Position numbers and translations under genes: made by a program. This document shows, in pieces, positions 1-9,227 of a stretch of 64,000 nucleotides of DNA. The notes under the pieces were generated by a model, which did no database searches, was not told the DNA's origin, and saw only the letters and a list, made by a program, of their open reading frames with translations. The stretch comes from Pseudomicrostroma phylloplanum. Lineage: Eukaryota > Basidiomycota > Exobasidiomycetes > Microstromatales. How positions within the stretch are numbered: the first letter of the stretch is position 1; every line of letters begins with the position of its first letter. Location: contig BCHS01000002.1 of NCBI GenBank assembly GCA_039545275.1, forward strand, positions 1,612,001 through 1,676,000. The letters run 5' to 3'.

Positions 1-2
1 TC

Positions 3-227
3 ACCGTAAGCGGGATGACCCTAGCGAAAGTCTGCAAAGGGGAGCTCTTCCACTCGCCCTGCTTGGCGGAACATATGGGCGCGTTGAACGAGAAGATGCC
101 CGATGCGAGACTCTACACGTACGAGCCGAGGCAGTCACCTAGGCTGCCATTGAGGTCGCTGTCGAGGTCCAGATCTAGGACAGTCTCTAGGTCGAGGGGG
201 CCACGGAGTAGAAGGGGCAACTCGTAG
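3..227 (+). CDS. 3' end of an unrecognised gene with an RS-rich tail (5' part outside window)
   Basis: A reading frame is open from the left edge of the window to a TAG stop at 225-227. The last 25 or so residues are rich in Arg-Ser dipeptides, as in the low-complexity tails of many basidiomycete proteins. The upstream part contains the stretch KGELFHSPCLAEHMG, which I could not assign to a family. The first ATG in the frame is at 15, but the frame is open before it, so the true start probably lies outside the window. A GTAAGC donor-like sequence lies at 6-11, so an exon boundary here cannot be excluded. It converges on the next gene, which ends at 421 on the other strand. That this is a real gene end is inferred only from the open frame and composition. 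Confidence 0.35.
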   Translation, partial: TVSGMTLAKVCKGELFHSPCLAEHMGALNEKMPDARLYTYEPRQSPRLPLRSLSRSRSRTVSRSRGPRSRRGNS

Positions 228-420
228 CTGAAAAGTAGAACATAGGAAGAGGCAAATCGTGTACCATATCATCACTTGTCGATTACAGAGTCGTCGACTC
301 TCATCTGTACATCAGTATCTTTAATGTACAACCACCTTGCGGAAGACATGTTCACATGGGTATCGCTTCTATTGGTGCAGAGGTGAGACAGAAGACGAAC
401 AAAGACAGGATGTCGTCCTC

Positions 421-3177
421 TTACAGGTCGCCGTTGATGCCCTGGTCACCGGCCGTACTGACAAGATAGTCATCCACATCTACCTCGATCCCTCCCGCCG
501 CCCCTCCGAGCTGATCATTGGCCTTTGCCTCCTCTCCGTGCCCCGAGCCGTTCACTTGCACTTGCTGCTGTGGCTCTGGCTCTGGCTCTGACTCTGCAGC
601 GAAGAGCCCATCTCCTCCCGTCTGGCGCAAAAAGTCCGCATCGCTCGAAGGATCCAGCTGCAGCATCCCCTCACGATTCTCGCGGTCCTCGAACATCTCA
701 AACTCCTCGGCGAGGCGAAGACTACTGTTGTCTAGCAGGGCTGCTGAGCCTTGCGCGCCTGTTCCAGTGCCGTCGACTCCCCCCGTAGAAGAGGGAGGGT
801 GGACCATGAGTGCCAATCGCGCGAGCTCGTCTTCGTCAGGCGGTGGACGGTCGCGCCTCTCCACGACAATCCGGTCCAGCCCAAGTCCTCCGGGCCCGAG
901 AGAATCGCCATGGCCATCCATTCCCATGAGACTCATCCGCTCATCGCTGTCCTGCTCACCCTGCTCCTGCTCCTGCTCTTGCTGTCTGGCTTGACGGAGC
1001 AGGCGGGAGGCTTCCTCGTGCTGCGAGGCCATCATAGATGCCGTGGCAGCCGCTTGGCGCGTCAGATCCGCTAGCCCGCTGGGGGAGGAGGAGGTGGAAG
1101 CTCCTCCGGGCTGAAAGTCAAAGGCAAAGGGTCCAGAGGTCGCATAGATGCCGTCCTTGGCCGATTCGGTCCCTGCTGCAGCCTCGGCTGCTTCTGTGCC
1201 TAGCGCGGCGAGCTCCGTCTGCCTGGCTTGCTCCTCCTCTTCCTCCTCGCGAAGAGCAGCGAGCTCAGCGGCTTGCTCCTCCTCCCATTCTCGTCTAGCC
1301 CGCTCCTCTCTCTGTTTGCGCAGCCTCTCTCGCTCCTCTTGACCCAAATTCCAAGCATGCCAGCCATTGACGCGCTTGCGCATTTCTCCCTTCTCTTCCA
1401 GCTCGGCACTCGCCTTGAGAAGACGGACTTGGTCGCGCAGCTGACGTTCTTCTTCGAGCCACTGCTCCCTCCCAAGGCGGTAGCGCTCTGTTTGCGCTGC
1501 AAGACCATCGCGAAGCTGCCTCGTCAGCTTCTCGATTTGCTCCTCGGAGAAAGTGGCTTCGGACATGGCCTCTCGGGCGGCGGTGGATGCTTGGTCGTAC
1601 AGCGAGCGCGCTAGGGTGACTTGCTCGGTGAGAGCTTCGACAGTGGACTGCTCGGCAGATAGACGATCCTCTATACGGCTGTTGGCTTTCCGAAGCTGAT
1701 CTCGCTCTGCAGTCATCGATGCCAGCGAGGTCTGCAGAAGCTGTACAGCCTCCGTTTCTGGCATTGGCGGAGAGGGCGGCATTACCTCTCCTGTTCTTGT
1801 GGCCTTCTCGTCTCGTTGATCGGACTTGTCTTGCTTGAAACTGCCGTCGTCCAGTCGCTTGCGCTTTCCCTTGCCGTCCTCTTGCTCGTACCACCAGGGA
1901 CTCATGGCCTCCCCAGCATGCATCCGAGCTGCCAACATCGGAGGAACAGAGACGACGTCGAATGTCCGAGTGGAGACGGAGCATACGAGCAGGAGCGAGA
2001 CAGGTCTCGATGAGCTGGAATCCTCATCGGTGCTCTCCACAAGTTGGACAGCCCACAGTGGCCGTTGGTTGAGATTAGGCAAAGCATCCAGAGAGGGTAG
2101 TGGCCGGCGTGGTGTCTTCTTCGGCAGTGGAGCTGATGCTAATGATACAAAGTGCTCCAGCTCTGCCCTAAGGAACGGAGGGATTGGGCTGGAGCGGCTT
2201 TGTAACGCTTCTACTATGCGTATGCGGGCCTCGACCAGGGTGAGACCTGCCCAGGCCGTGTAAGCCAGATTGCAAGGAGGCAGGGGCACTGGCGAGGGCT
2301 CTCCAGCGAGATGCTTAGCTTCCAGTGCCGCTTTCTCTCTTTCAAGTCTTTCTAGCTCCTCGGCTGCTTCCCTCGCCCGGATTTCCTCGATCCATGGCCG
2401 ATCGCGAAAGCTTGAAGAGCCGGCTAGAGTAGACCCACCTTGGCTGAGGAGAGGCCGGTCATCTGGATCTTCGGGGGCGCCAACGGGCACGAGCAAGCTC
2501 GGCTCTTGAGCATCCGCAGGAGGACGTGGTACGATCCATCCACCGATGCGGGGCACGAGAGAGGGCGACTCGAACATTTCCGCTTCCTCACTCAGTTCCT
2601 CGTCCGGGGAGGGTGTAGTGAGCCCGAATGAAGTTCCGAGGATCGCATCCGCTGGCAGGGATAATGCGGATGACACCGGTGCAGAGACGGACATACCGGT
2701 GATGGCGGCGAGGGATTGTATGGAGTCGCCCGAGCTCAAGACCATTCCGATGTCCGACGAGGGTAAAGTCGTGCCCAGCGAAGACTTGGAATCCGCCGAC
2801 TCGAGGGTGCTGACGCTTTCCGCGAAGGTACTCCGAGGAGCTTCGATCGCTATCCTCTTCTTGGGCTGGAGGATTGCAGAAGCAGTCAGCCAAGCGTCGC
2901 AGTGGTTGCGAGGAAGCCGACACCAGCCTTGGATAATACTCACTCCACCTCCGTCCTCGTCGGTCCCGAGCGCAGAACTCGAAGATACCGCCTGGAAGGC
3001 ATCTACACCGTCGTCCTGAGAGGCATCCCTCCTCCGCTTGCCCTGGATACCGTCGCTCATCAGTGTTCCCAGCGCCATTGGATCATCTGCCTCTGCTGTC
3101 CCTGATGGCTCCATCTTGAGCGGTGTGTGTTGGTTGTGCTGGGTGTATCCGCGGAAGGACTTGTTGGAAGTGATCAT
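421..3177 (-). CDS. Unknown 918-residue protein with central coiled coil and acidic tail
   Basis: Single intronless ORF of 918 codons. I do not recognise the family. The N-terminal 300 residues are Ser/Pro-rich, with a short ordered-looking patch near residue 85 (GWCRLPRNHCDAW). Residues about 270-300 and 480-660 are rich in Glu, Arg, Leu, Gln and Ala and look like coiled coil. The stretch around 390-440 (PLWAVQLVE to SPWWYEQ) is the best candidate for a folded domain. The C-terminal 200 residues are acidic and Gln-rich. There is no signal peptide or membrane segment. A basic KRRR stretch near residue 49 and a KGKRKR stretch near 445 could be nuclear signals. It is divergent from the peroxin gene, whose preferred start is about 220 bp away, so the two probably share a promoter. 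A nuclear or scaffold role is only a guess from composition. Confidence 0.6.
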   Translation of the reverse strand: MITSNKSFRGYTQHNQHTPLKMEPSGTAEADDPMALGTLMSDGIQGKRRRDASQDDGVDAFQAVSSSSALGTDEDGGGVSIIQGWCRLPRNHCDAWLTASAILQPKKRIAIEAPRSTFAESVSTLESADSKSSLGTTLPSSDIGMVLSSGDSIQSLAAITGMSVSAPVSSALSLPADAILGTSFGLTTPSPDEELSEEAEMFESPSLVPRIGGWIVPRPPADAQEPSLLVPVGAPEDPDDRPLLSQGGSTLAGSSSFRDRPWIEEIRAREAAEELERLEREKAALEAKHLAGEPSPVPLPPCNLAYTAWAGLTLVEARIRIVEALQSRSSPIPPFLRAELEHFVSLASAPLPKKTPRRPLPSLDALPNLNQRPLWAVQLVESTDEDSSSSRPVSLLLVCSVSTRTFDVVSVPPMLAARMHAGEAMSPWWYEQEDGKGKRKRLDDGSFKQDKSDQRDEKATRTGEVMPPSPPMPETEAVQLLQTSLASMTAERDQLRKANSRIEDRLSAEQSTVEALTEQVTLARSLYDQASTAAREAMSEATFSEEQIEKLTRQLRDGLAAQTERYRLGREQWLEEERQLRDQVRLLKASAELEEKGEMRKRVNGWHAWNLGQEERERLRKQREERARREWEEEQAAELAALREEEEEEQARQTELAALGTEAAEAAAGTESAKDGIYATSGPFAFDFQPGGASTSSSPSGLADLTRQAAATASMMASQHEEASRLLRQARQQEQEQEQGEQDSDERMSLMGMDGHGDSLGPGGLGLDRIVVERRDRPPPDEDELARLALMVHPPSSTGGVDGTGTGAQGSAALLDNSSLRLAEEFEMFEDRENREGMLQLDPSSDADFLRQTGGDGLFAAESEPEPEPQQQVQVNGSGHGEEAKANDQLGGAAGGIEVDVDDYLVSTAGDQGINGDL

Positions 3178-3398
3178 CCGTGATGCGCCTCGCTTCCCGC
3201 TGCCGTGTTTCCCTTTCCGTGTGCTTCCCCGCCGCCCGCCGTTTCACGAGGCGCTTGGCAGCCACACACGCCGACAGCCAAGCGAGCCTTCAGCGACACC
3301 CGGCGCTCCTCCACCCCGCCTTTCTTCTGCTCCTTGCCCATCTTCACTCTACACCACATCCTACACCTCCATTCCCTCCCAGGGTTATAGACAGAGTC

Positions 3399-5570
3399 AT
3401 GGCTGCGGCTACCTCACCACCTGCTGCCGGCAAACAGCTGCCCACCACGGCCTCGGAAGCAGCATTGGCGGCAGCCACCTCTGAGACGCACCCTAACCAG
3501 CGCTTCGCAGGCGTGTCTCCTCACACTCTTCCGCCCTCCATCCTGCGCCTCTTGTCCCTGTCAAGCCCCATCATCAATGGCCTCCACGACCTGATCCAGC
3601 TCGCCACATGGACCGGACCATCAGGCGGTGGAACGCGCTCCACCCTGATGCTCCTCGTCTGGACGGCCATCTGCCTCTTCGCCTACCCACTTCTACGGTA
3701 CGCCCCTCAGCTGATCCTGCTGACCGTCATCATCTGCTCGGCAGTACCCAACATGCTGCTACCGCCATCGTCACGTCGCAACGCCAAGGCAACCGGAAAG
3801 ATAGGATCGGTGCCCACATTTGCCGTGCAGACTCTCACTCAGGCACAGACGCAGAAGCAGCTCCAGAAGGTCTCTGACATCCTCGACGTGTCCTCGACGC
3901 TGCACGCCCGGCTCGTATTGCCTGCATGGCAAGCGCTCACCTGGCAACATCCCGATGGACCTGGCGTGACCATCGGCGTCGCCGTACTCTGCGTTACGCT
4001 GGGGTCGTTCTGGACTCTTTGCTTTGCTGACTGGCCTGCAGCCTGGGTAAAGGTGAGCCAGGCCCTTCCCTTGCAGCAGACCTACCGCCTGGGCAGGCGG
4101 GGAGCGATCATCGTCTCTGACTTCGGCAGGGACACGTACGTCTCAAAGCTGCAGGCCCGTCTATCTCCACAGGTGGACCAGGCTATCCTCAAGACATTCG
4201 GCTATCTCGACTTCGTCCAATCGCGGACGCTACCAAGAGTTCTCCCCTCTTCCCTGCGAGTCACCGTCTTTCCCCCTTTCCCGCTCTTCTCCCTACGGCT
4301 TTCTCACGTCACTCTCACTTTTGGCCTGATTGCTCTCTCCTGGTGCTCAACATACGCAACCTTGGTGCGCTACGCCCTCTGGAAGAGCGCTACCTTTCGC
4401 TGGGCTGTCCGTGCCGTCTTGAGGGTCGCCTCTGCAGGCTACCTCGGAGGCCGAGCAGGATCCGATCTCTCCAGGTACAATCTCAGCACGAATGCAGCAC
4501 CAGGCTCTGGCTCCACTGCGACCAAGTCCTCCTCCAAATCCCAAGTCCGAACAAACACCGTTCACTACCGCTTCGAAATCTTTGAGAATCAGCGTTGGTG
4601 GGTGGGTTTGGACTGGACGGCCGCTTTGCTACCTCAGGAACGCGCGTCATGGACAGACTCCAATCTCGGCCCAGTCAGCCCGCCAGCCAGCTTCACGCTT
4701 CCTGCCGAGAGCGTGGCTACGCGGCAGACGGAGGGAGGCAAGTGGGAGAAGCGTACAGTCAAGTGGAGCTGGGACGAAGATGAGTGGAGAGTGGTGGTCG
4801 GCGAGGGAGGCAGGATGGTCCTGGGCGATGGCACGGGCGAGGCAACTCCTACTGCTTCGGCTGCTGGTTCTCCAAAAGGTCCTTCGGGCGCCCTGCCCGC
4901 CTCGCCCAGTGGAGCTCCTACCTTGTTCTCTTCCTTCACAAGACGTGCCTCGGAAGCCTCTGCCGCCTCCTCCTCCGACAAGCCCAGCGAAGACTCTCTT
5001 CCCACCTCTCCTCCTTCTCCCTTCAACGAGCAACGACGTCTCTCTTCTTTCGAGGATGGCGAAGTAGAGGAGGAGACGGACAGCAGCGGGTGGCGGTACG
5101 GTGACAATTCCTGGGAGAAGATGGGCTCCAAGAGCGGCATGGGCAAGTACACGCGCAGGAGGAGATGGGTGCGTAGGGCGCTCATGGAGGAGAAGGTGGA
5201 GATTGTCGATGCGCCTCCTGCTAGTCCTGCTCCTGCTGCTACCTCCAGCACCACGAGCGGTACCGCTGGAGAGACGAGCAGCAGCGAGAAGTCGAAACTG
5301 GGAAACGCCGAGCCCAAGCTCGGGGACGAGAGCGTCGAGTCCCTCGCGAAGAACACCAACGTCTCGGAGAAGGGACTGGGACCCGGCGTCCGCACTCCTC
5401 CTTCGCCCTCCCCCGACTCGCGATCTAGGTCGACATCGACTTCGACGCTCAGCCCCTCTGCGTCTCGATCCACCGGAGCTCGCAGTCCCTCTCCTGGAGC
5501 ACCGACTGCCCCCGCCGCGAGTGGAGGGCCATCTATGAGCACCATTGGCGTGGGGATCGGCAGTCCATAG
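3399..5570 (+). CDS. Peroxisomal membrane peroxin of the Pex23/Pex24/Pex30 (DysF) family
   Basis: Members of this family are integral membrane proteins of peroxisomes or peroxisome-ER contacts that control peroxisome number and size. Counting from ATG 3399 (723 residues), there are hydrophobic segments near residues 70-120, about 195-225 and 290-340, matching the Pex24-type membrane domain. A DysFN-like segment follows (FEIFENQRWWVGLDW, about residue 393) and then a DysFC segment (GWRYGDNSWEKM, about residue 563). The region between them and the C-terminal tail are Ser/Pro/Glu-rich and probably disordered. The frame is open up to ATGs at 3180-3183, but I prefer 3399: it leaves a CT-rich leader, and the extra 73 N-terminal residues look like translated UTR. 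The family call is confident; which of the yeast paralogues it matches is not resolved. Confidence 0.85.
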   Translation: MAAATSPPAAGKQLPTTASEAALAAATSETHPNQRFAGVSPHTLPPSILRLLSLSSPIINGLHDLIQLATWTGPSGGGTRSTLMLLVWTAICLFAYPLLRYAPQLILLTVIICSAVPNMLLPPSSRRNAKATGKIGSVPTFAVQTLTQAQTQKQLQKVSDILDVSSTLHARLVLPAWQALTWQHPDGPGVTIGVAVLCVTLGSFWTLCFADWPAAWVKVSQALPLQQTYRLGRRGAIIVSDFGRDTYVSKLQARLSPQVDQAILKTFGYLDFVQSRTLPRVLPSSLRVTVFPPFPLFSLRLSHVTLTFGLIALSWCSTYATLVRYALWKSATFRWAVRAVLRVASAGYLGGRAGSDLSRYNLSTNAAPGSGSTATKSSSKSQVRTNTVHYRFEIFENQRWWVGLDWTAALLPQERASWTDSNLGPVSPPASFTLPAESVATRQTEGGKWEKRTVKWSWDEDEWRVVVGEGGRMVLGDGTGEATPTASAAGSPKGPSGALPASPSGAPTLFSSFTRRASEASAASSSDKPSEDSLPTSPPSPFNEQRRLSSFEDGEVEEETDSSGWRYGDNSWEKMGSKSGMGKYTRRRRWVRRALMEEKVEIVDAPPASPAPAATSSTTSGTAGETSSSEKSKLGNAEPKLGDESVESLAKNTNVSEKGLGPGVRTPPSPSPDSRSRSTSTSTLSPSASRSTGARSPSPGAPTAPAASGGPSMSTIGVGIGSP

Positions 5571-6137
5571 GTCGATTTCAAGACTAGGTTGAGCAATGCT
5601 GGCAAGGGCGGGGCAGGGGCGGGAGGTGATGGCAAGTAGAGTCAGGGGGAGAAAGGTGAATCAGCTGTCGCTTTGTCCTTTTCTGAGAGTGAAGCATGCC
5701 GAGAGTGATCGCGGCGCGCGCTGCTCGTCAACCAAACTCAGTGTCGACTTCTGGCAGAGCGACTCTTCACCAACAATACATTACAGAACTTCGCACACTC
5801 TTTTCTGATATCGCTCTTCGATCAGCCTGATGAGCAGCGAACAGTGAACAGTGAAATGGAGGAAAGGATGCGCATGTTGATTCAGATGCAAATGAGAAGC
5901 ACAGCCCATAGGATGTAATGAGACAAGACGAGATCGAGCGGGCAATCTATGCTGGATATGGAGCTGGAGCTCGGCCTGGTAAGGGTGTAAGAGAGCTGAT
6001 AGGCAAACTTCTACAGAGAATCCAGAGAGGCGAGGGTCGAAAAGCAGGGCAAGGGCCCCAGACGGCAACCACGCTGTCCCCCTTGCCACGCGTACAACAG
6101 CGGGCCAGCGACCTCCGTCAAATCTCCGCTCTTGCGA
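5571..6137. other. Convergent intergenic region between peroxin and zinc-finger genes
   Basis: This holds the 3' flanks of two converging genes. Only short ORFs of low-quality composition occur on either strand. I see no RNA gene or repeat in it. Confidence 0.5.
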
Positions 6138-8176
6138 TCAATAGGTATATGGCGGCGGAGGAGTAGAGGACCGCACCTCCTTCGCGGCCGTAGCGAGCCC
6201 GAGGACTGGGTCGCCTGGCTCGCCTGGCTCGGCGTCGACCTGCACTTCGACTTCGGTGCTGTTGAGAGTCTTTGGTAGTTGAGCAGCATCGGCTCCAGCG
6301 GCGGAAGCATGGGGAGCTGTGAAAGAGGTGGACAAGTCCGTTGAATCGGTAGGAAGGGTCTTGGTTTCCGTGAAGATCGCGTCACTTTCTTTCGTTGGAG
6401 GCTCTGTCGTCGTGGGATTGCTCATCACGGTCATGCTCTGTCCGGCCTGCACACCGGCTTCCCTACTTTCAGATGACTCGGCCTCGCGCTGAGGCATCTG
6501 CAGACCAGAAGGGAGCAGGCTCGATGTCGATGTCGCGACTGTGCCGCTGTAGCCGATACTTGGGCTTCTTCCGCTGCTGTTGCTGCTAGGGCCTGCCAGG
6601 TGGCTCTCGCCAGTTGCGCTTGCAGCAGCAGATCTCATATCCTCGACTAGACTCTCAGTCTGAACCAGAACCTCCTTCCTCTCGCTGGTCACCTTCGACA
6701 GAGCTGAGCTGATCACGGCCGCATCGATTGATTCGATCCACTCCGGCGGCAAAGGCGGCGTGACGAAGCCGCTCGACGAGTCCTCGTCGATGTCGATCGG
6801 ATCGTCTAGAGTGTTGATAGGAACATCCATCGGCCCATCGGCATTGGCGGTTGGCTTCGATGGGTCTGAAATCTCTGGTGCTCCTCGTTCCTCTGACGAG
6901 AGCTCTTCCAAGTCGATCCACGTTTCCTGACCGAGTGGCTCGACACCGAATAGGGGCACGGCATGTGGCTCAAGATCGTCCAAGATGGGATGCATGACGT
7001 TCCAGGGATGGCAGCCCGGCTCGAAGACGGGCGGGACCGTCCCGATCATACCGGCAGCAGCCGCGGGAGGCTGGTGGATCTGTGAAGGTAGTGGCTTGCT
7101 ATGCTGCCGCGTGCTGGCTTTCGGACAGGCCAGTAGTAAAGTCCAAGCGGGCTGCAAAGTTCTGAAGTCGGCAGAGTATGTGGGAGTAGGCAGGCCAGCA
7201 GGCCGGGGTAATGCGAGAGGCCGCAGAGGTTCGTACATCTCGTCATGAGCCTTGTCGATGTGCTGGTCGCTTTGCCAATTGTCGCGAGGTATGCTAGTTG
7301 ATAGTCTGCACTGTTGGAAAGGGCAGCCCCAACCCAAGTGACGAGTATGCCGGTCCATTATGTGCTCTCGCAGAGGACCTGAACTGCTGAAGGTCCTGTG
7401 GGAGCATGTGTCCCATCTACAGGTGAGAAGCCGCTCCGAAGTGCTACCAAAGTGACAACGCTCAAGATGCTGAGGTGAAAGAAATGCAAGAACAGAGAGG
7501 CAGAGAGGGCATGGTCAGCGATCGTTCTGGGCTACTTCATGGCCTGCCTCGCCATACCCACCTTTAGCAACAGCTCGACCGATATGAAAGCTCGACCGCA
7601 GGTCTCCGCCTCGGTGTACATGTTGGGCCTTGGTTTGATGGTCCAAGGACAGATCAAGCCTTCAGGTCTCGATGTGATACGATGGGTGAGCTGCCATTTC
7701 TGATCTCCGTACCAAGTAGAGGGCTGTCGAGGTTCGACGAAGAGAGATTGGTCCGCATCAAGAGGGTAGTCCCAGCTCTCGGGATGCTTGTAATATGGTC
7801 GCAAAGGATTGATCTGTGCTACGACTTGCTTCGAGCGATCTTTGCGCGAGCTTGGGCCGGGTACTGGCGCAACGTCTGACTCAGCAAGCCGGGCTGGTAG
7901 TGAAGGTTGGGTCTCTGGCTTCAGACCATGCTGGCTTGTACTGCCATTCACCAGGGCAGGAGCCGCCTCGGGAGCGCCGAAGACAAGCGTGAGCTGTCGG
8001 AAGCGCTTCTTCTGGGGCTTCAGAGGGGAATCTGCCTTGCGCTTGCCCTTGTCGGGAGCGGCGGATCTCCTCTGATAATACTCTCGCCATGTGGGTCGCC
8101 TCCTGGGCGGAGGAGGAAGCTCGATCCAGAAGTCCGTATCCTCTCCTGCGAGGGCGGCGGCCGCTTCAGCCCACAT
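6138..8176 (-). CDS. C2H2-type zinc-finger protein, probable transcription factor (2 exons)
   Basis: Exon 1 is 8176-7562 and exon 2 is 7469-6138. The 92-nt intron has a GTGGGT donor and a CACCTCAG acceptor. The join is in phase 0 and gives 648 residues. Splicing rebuilds the first finger across the junction: the upstream Cys pair (CPW and CGRAF, unusually far apart at C-x16-C) is completed by HLERCH from exon 2. Two further C-x4-C fingers follow (TCRWDTC to H-x4-H; GCPFQQC to H-x4-H), near residues 222-285. C-x4-C spacing is typical of the GLI/YY1 kind of C2H2 finger. The N-terminus has a basic KGKRKADSPLKPQKKRFR stretch, likely a nuclear signal. The C-terminal 350 residues are acidic, Ser/Thr/Pro-rich and probably disordered. 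The DNA target is unknown. Confidence is good for the fold, low for the exact role. Confidence 0.7.
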
Positions 8177-8841
8177 CGTAGCGGACGAGGACGAGGATGA
8201 CGGCTATAGACAGTGGACAGGTAGGTTACGGTCAGATGTCAAGGCACGCTACGGCACCGCACGGTACGCCTCGCGCCGCGTCTTAATTGCTATCCGAAGG
8301 CGCGTCTGTGATACTCACCACCCGCTCAAAACTTGACCGCGGCTGTCCGACCCTGGATATTGTGGCAAGGACGATGTCTAGGGGTCCCATCCTCCCAGTG
8401 TCATGGTCATGGTCGAAGTTTCCCCCTACGTCCAGGGCACGGAGGGTGATGCTATCAGGGGGCTTCCGTAGGGCGAAGCGTTAATGCTCTCGTACCGGAG
8501 GGCCAAGGCGGGCAGGCGGTCAGACAGTGGACCAACCACCCGCACGGGCTCAGAGGGGCTCCACGCGCGCGGCGGCGGCCTGACTCGTGCGTCGGGACAA
8601 GGGAAGCTTCCTGACCATGACTTTTGACTGCCTCGTTCCTAGTCGCCCCCTTTATAGAACCATCAAGGATCTCCGTGTTCCTCTCCTCCGATCTACCCAG
8701 CTGCATTCTCATCCTCCTGTTCTATCACATCAACCCTCCTGCACCTCCGATGATGAAGTAGCGACGAGGCCAGCCATGGTCAAGAAAACGTAAGCAGCCC
8801 CATCTCACCCTTTTGCTGCACACGGCCTATCCCTCGCCCAG
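8177..8841. other. Divergent promoter region of the zinc-finger and EST1/SMG7-like genes
   Basis: About 665 bp lie between two divergent starts. A short ORF begins with ATG 8776 (MVKKT) and runs into a clear GTAAGC donor at about 8790, followed by a CCCAG acceptor directly before ATG 8842. This suggests a leader intron, or an alternative short first exon, for the downstream gene. No TATA box was seen. Confidence 0.4.
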
Positions 8842-9196
8842 ATGGCACCACCAAAGAGCGAATCTGCCAGTCAGAGCTCATCAGACTCAGAAGCTGCCGC
8901 TCCGGCTACTCCTGCTCTCCAGACTTCTGCTCGATCCTCGTCCAGCTCGCTCAAGGCCCTCAAGCGGCAGCTGGCGGAGCAGCTATCTCAGCGCAATGTG
9001 ACCCTCGCGCCGGCATTGTCTACAGACCTTGCCTTCACCCGCAACCAGGTCCGCAATGCCTATCTCCGCCTTCTGTTTCATGCTCCATTCACAAAGTCTG
9101 CTCACCAAGCCGAGCTCGGACTCTGGAACGAAACCACCCACAAGGTCGTCGGCATTTATCGGGGCAGGCTTTCCAAGTTGGAGAAGGAGATGAAGG

Positions 9197-9227
<31 letters not shown>

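Noticed and set aside
4634..5635. 333-codon ORF on the minus strand
   Set aside because: Antisense to the DysF peroxin; low-complexity Ser/Pro/Glu composition mirrors the coding strand of a gene with clear domains.
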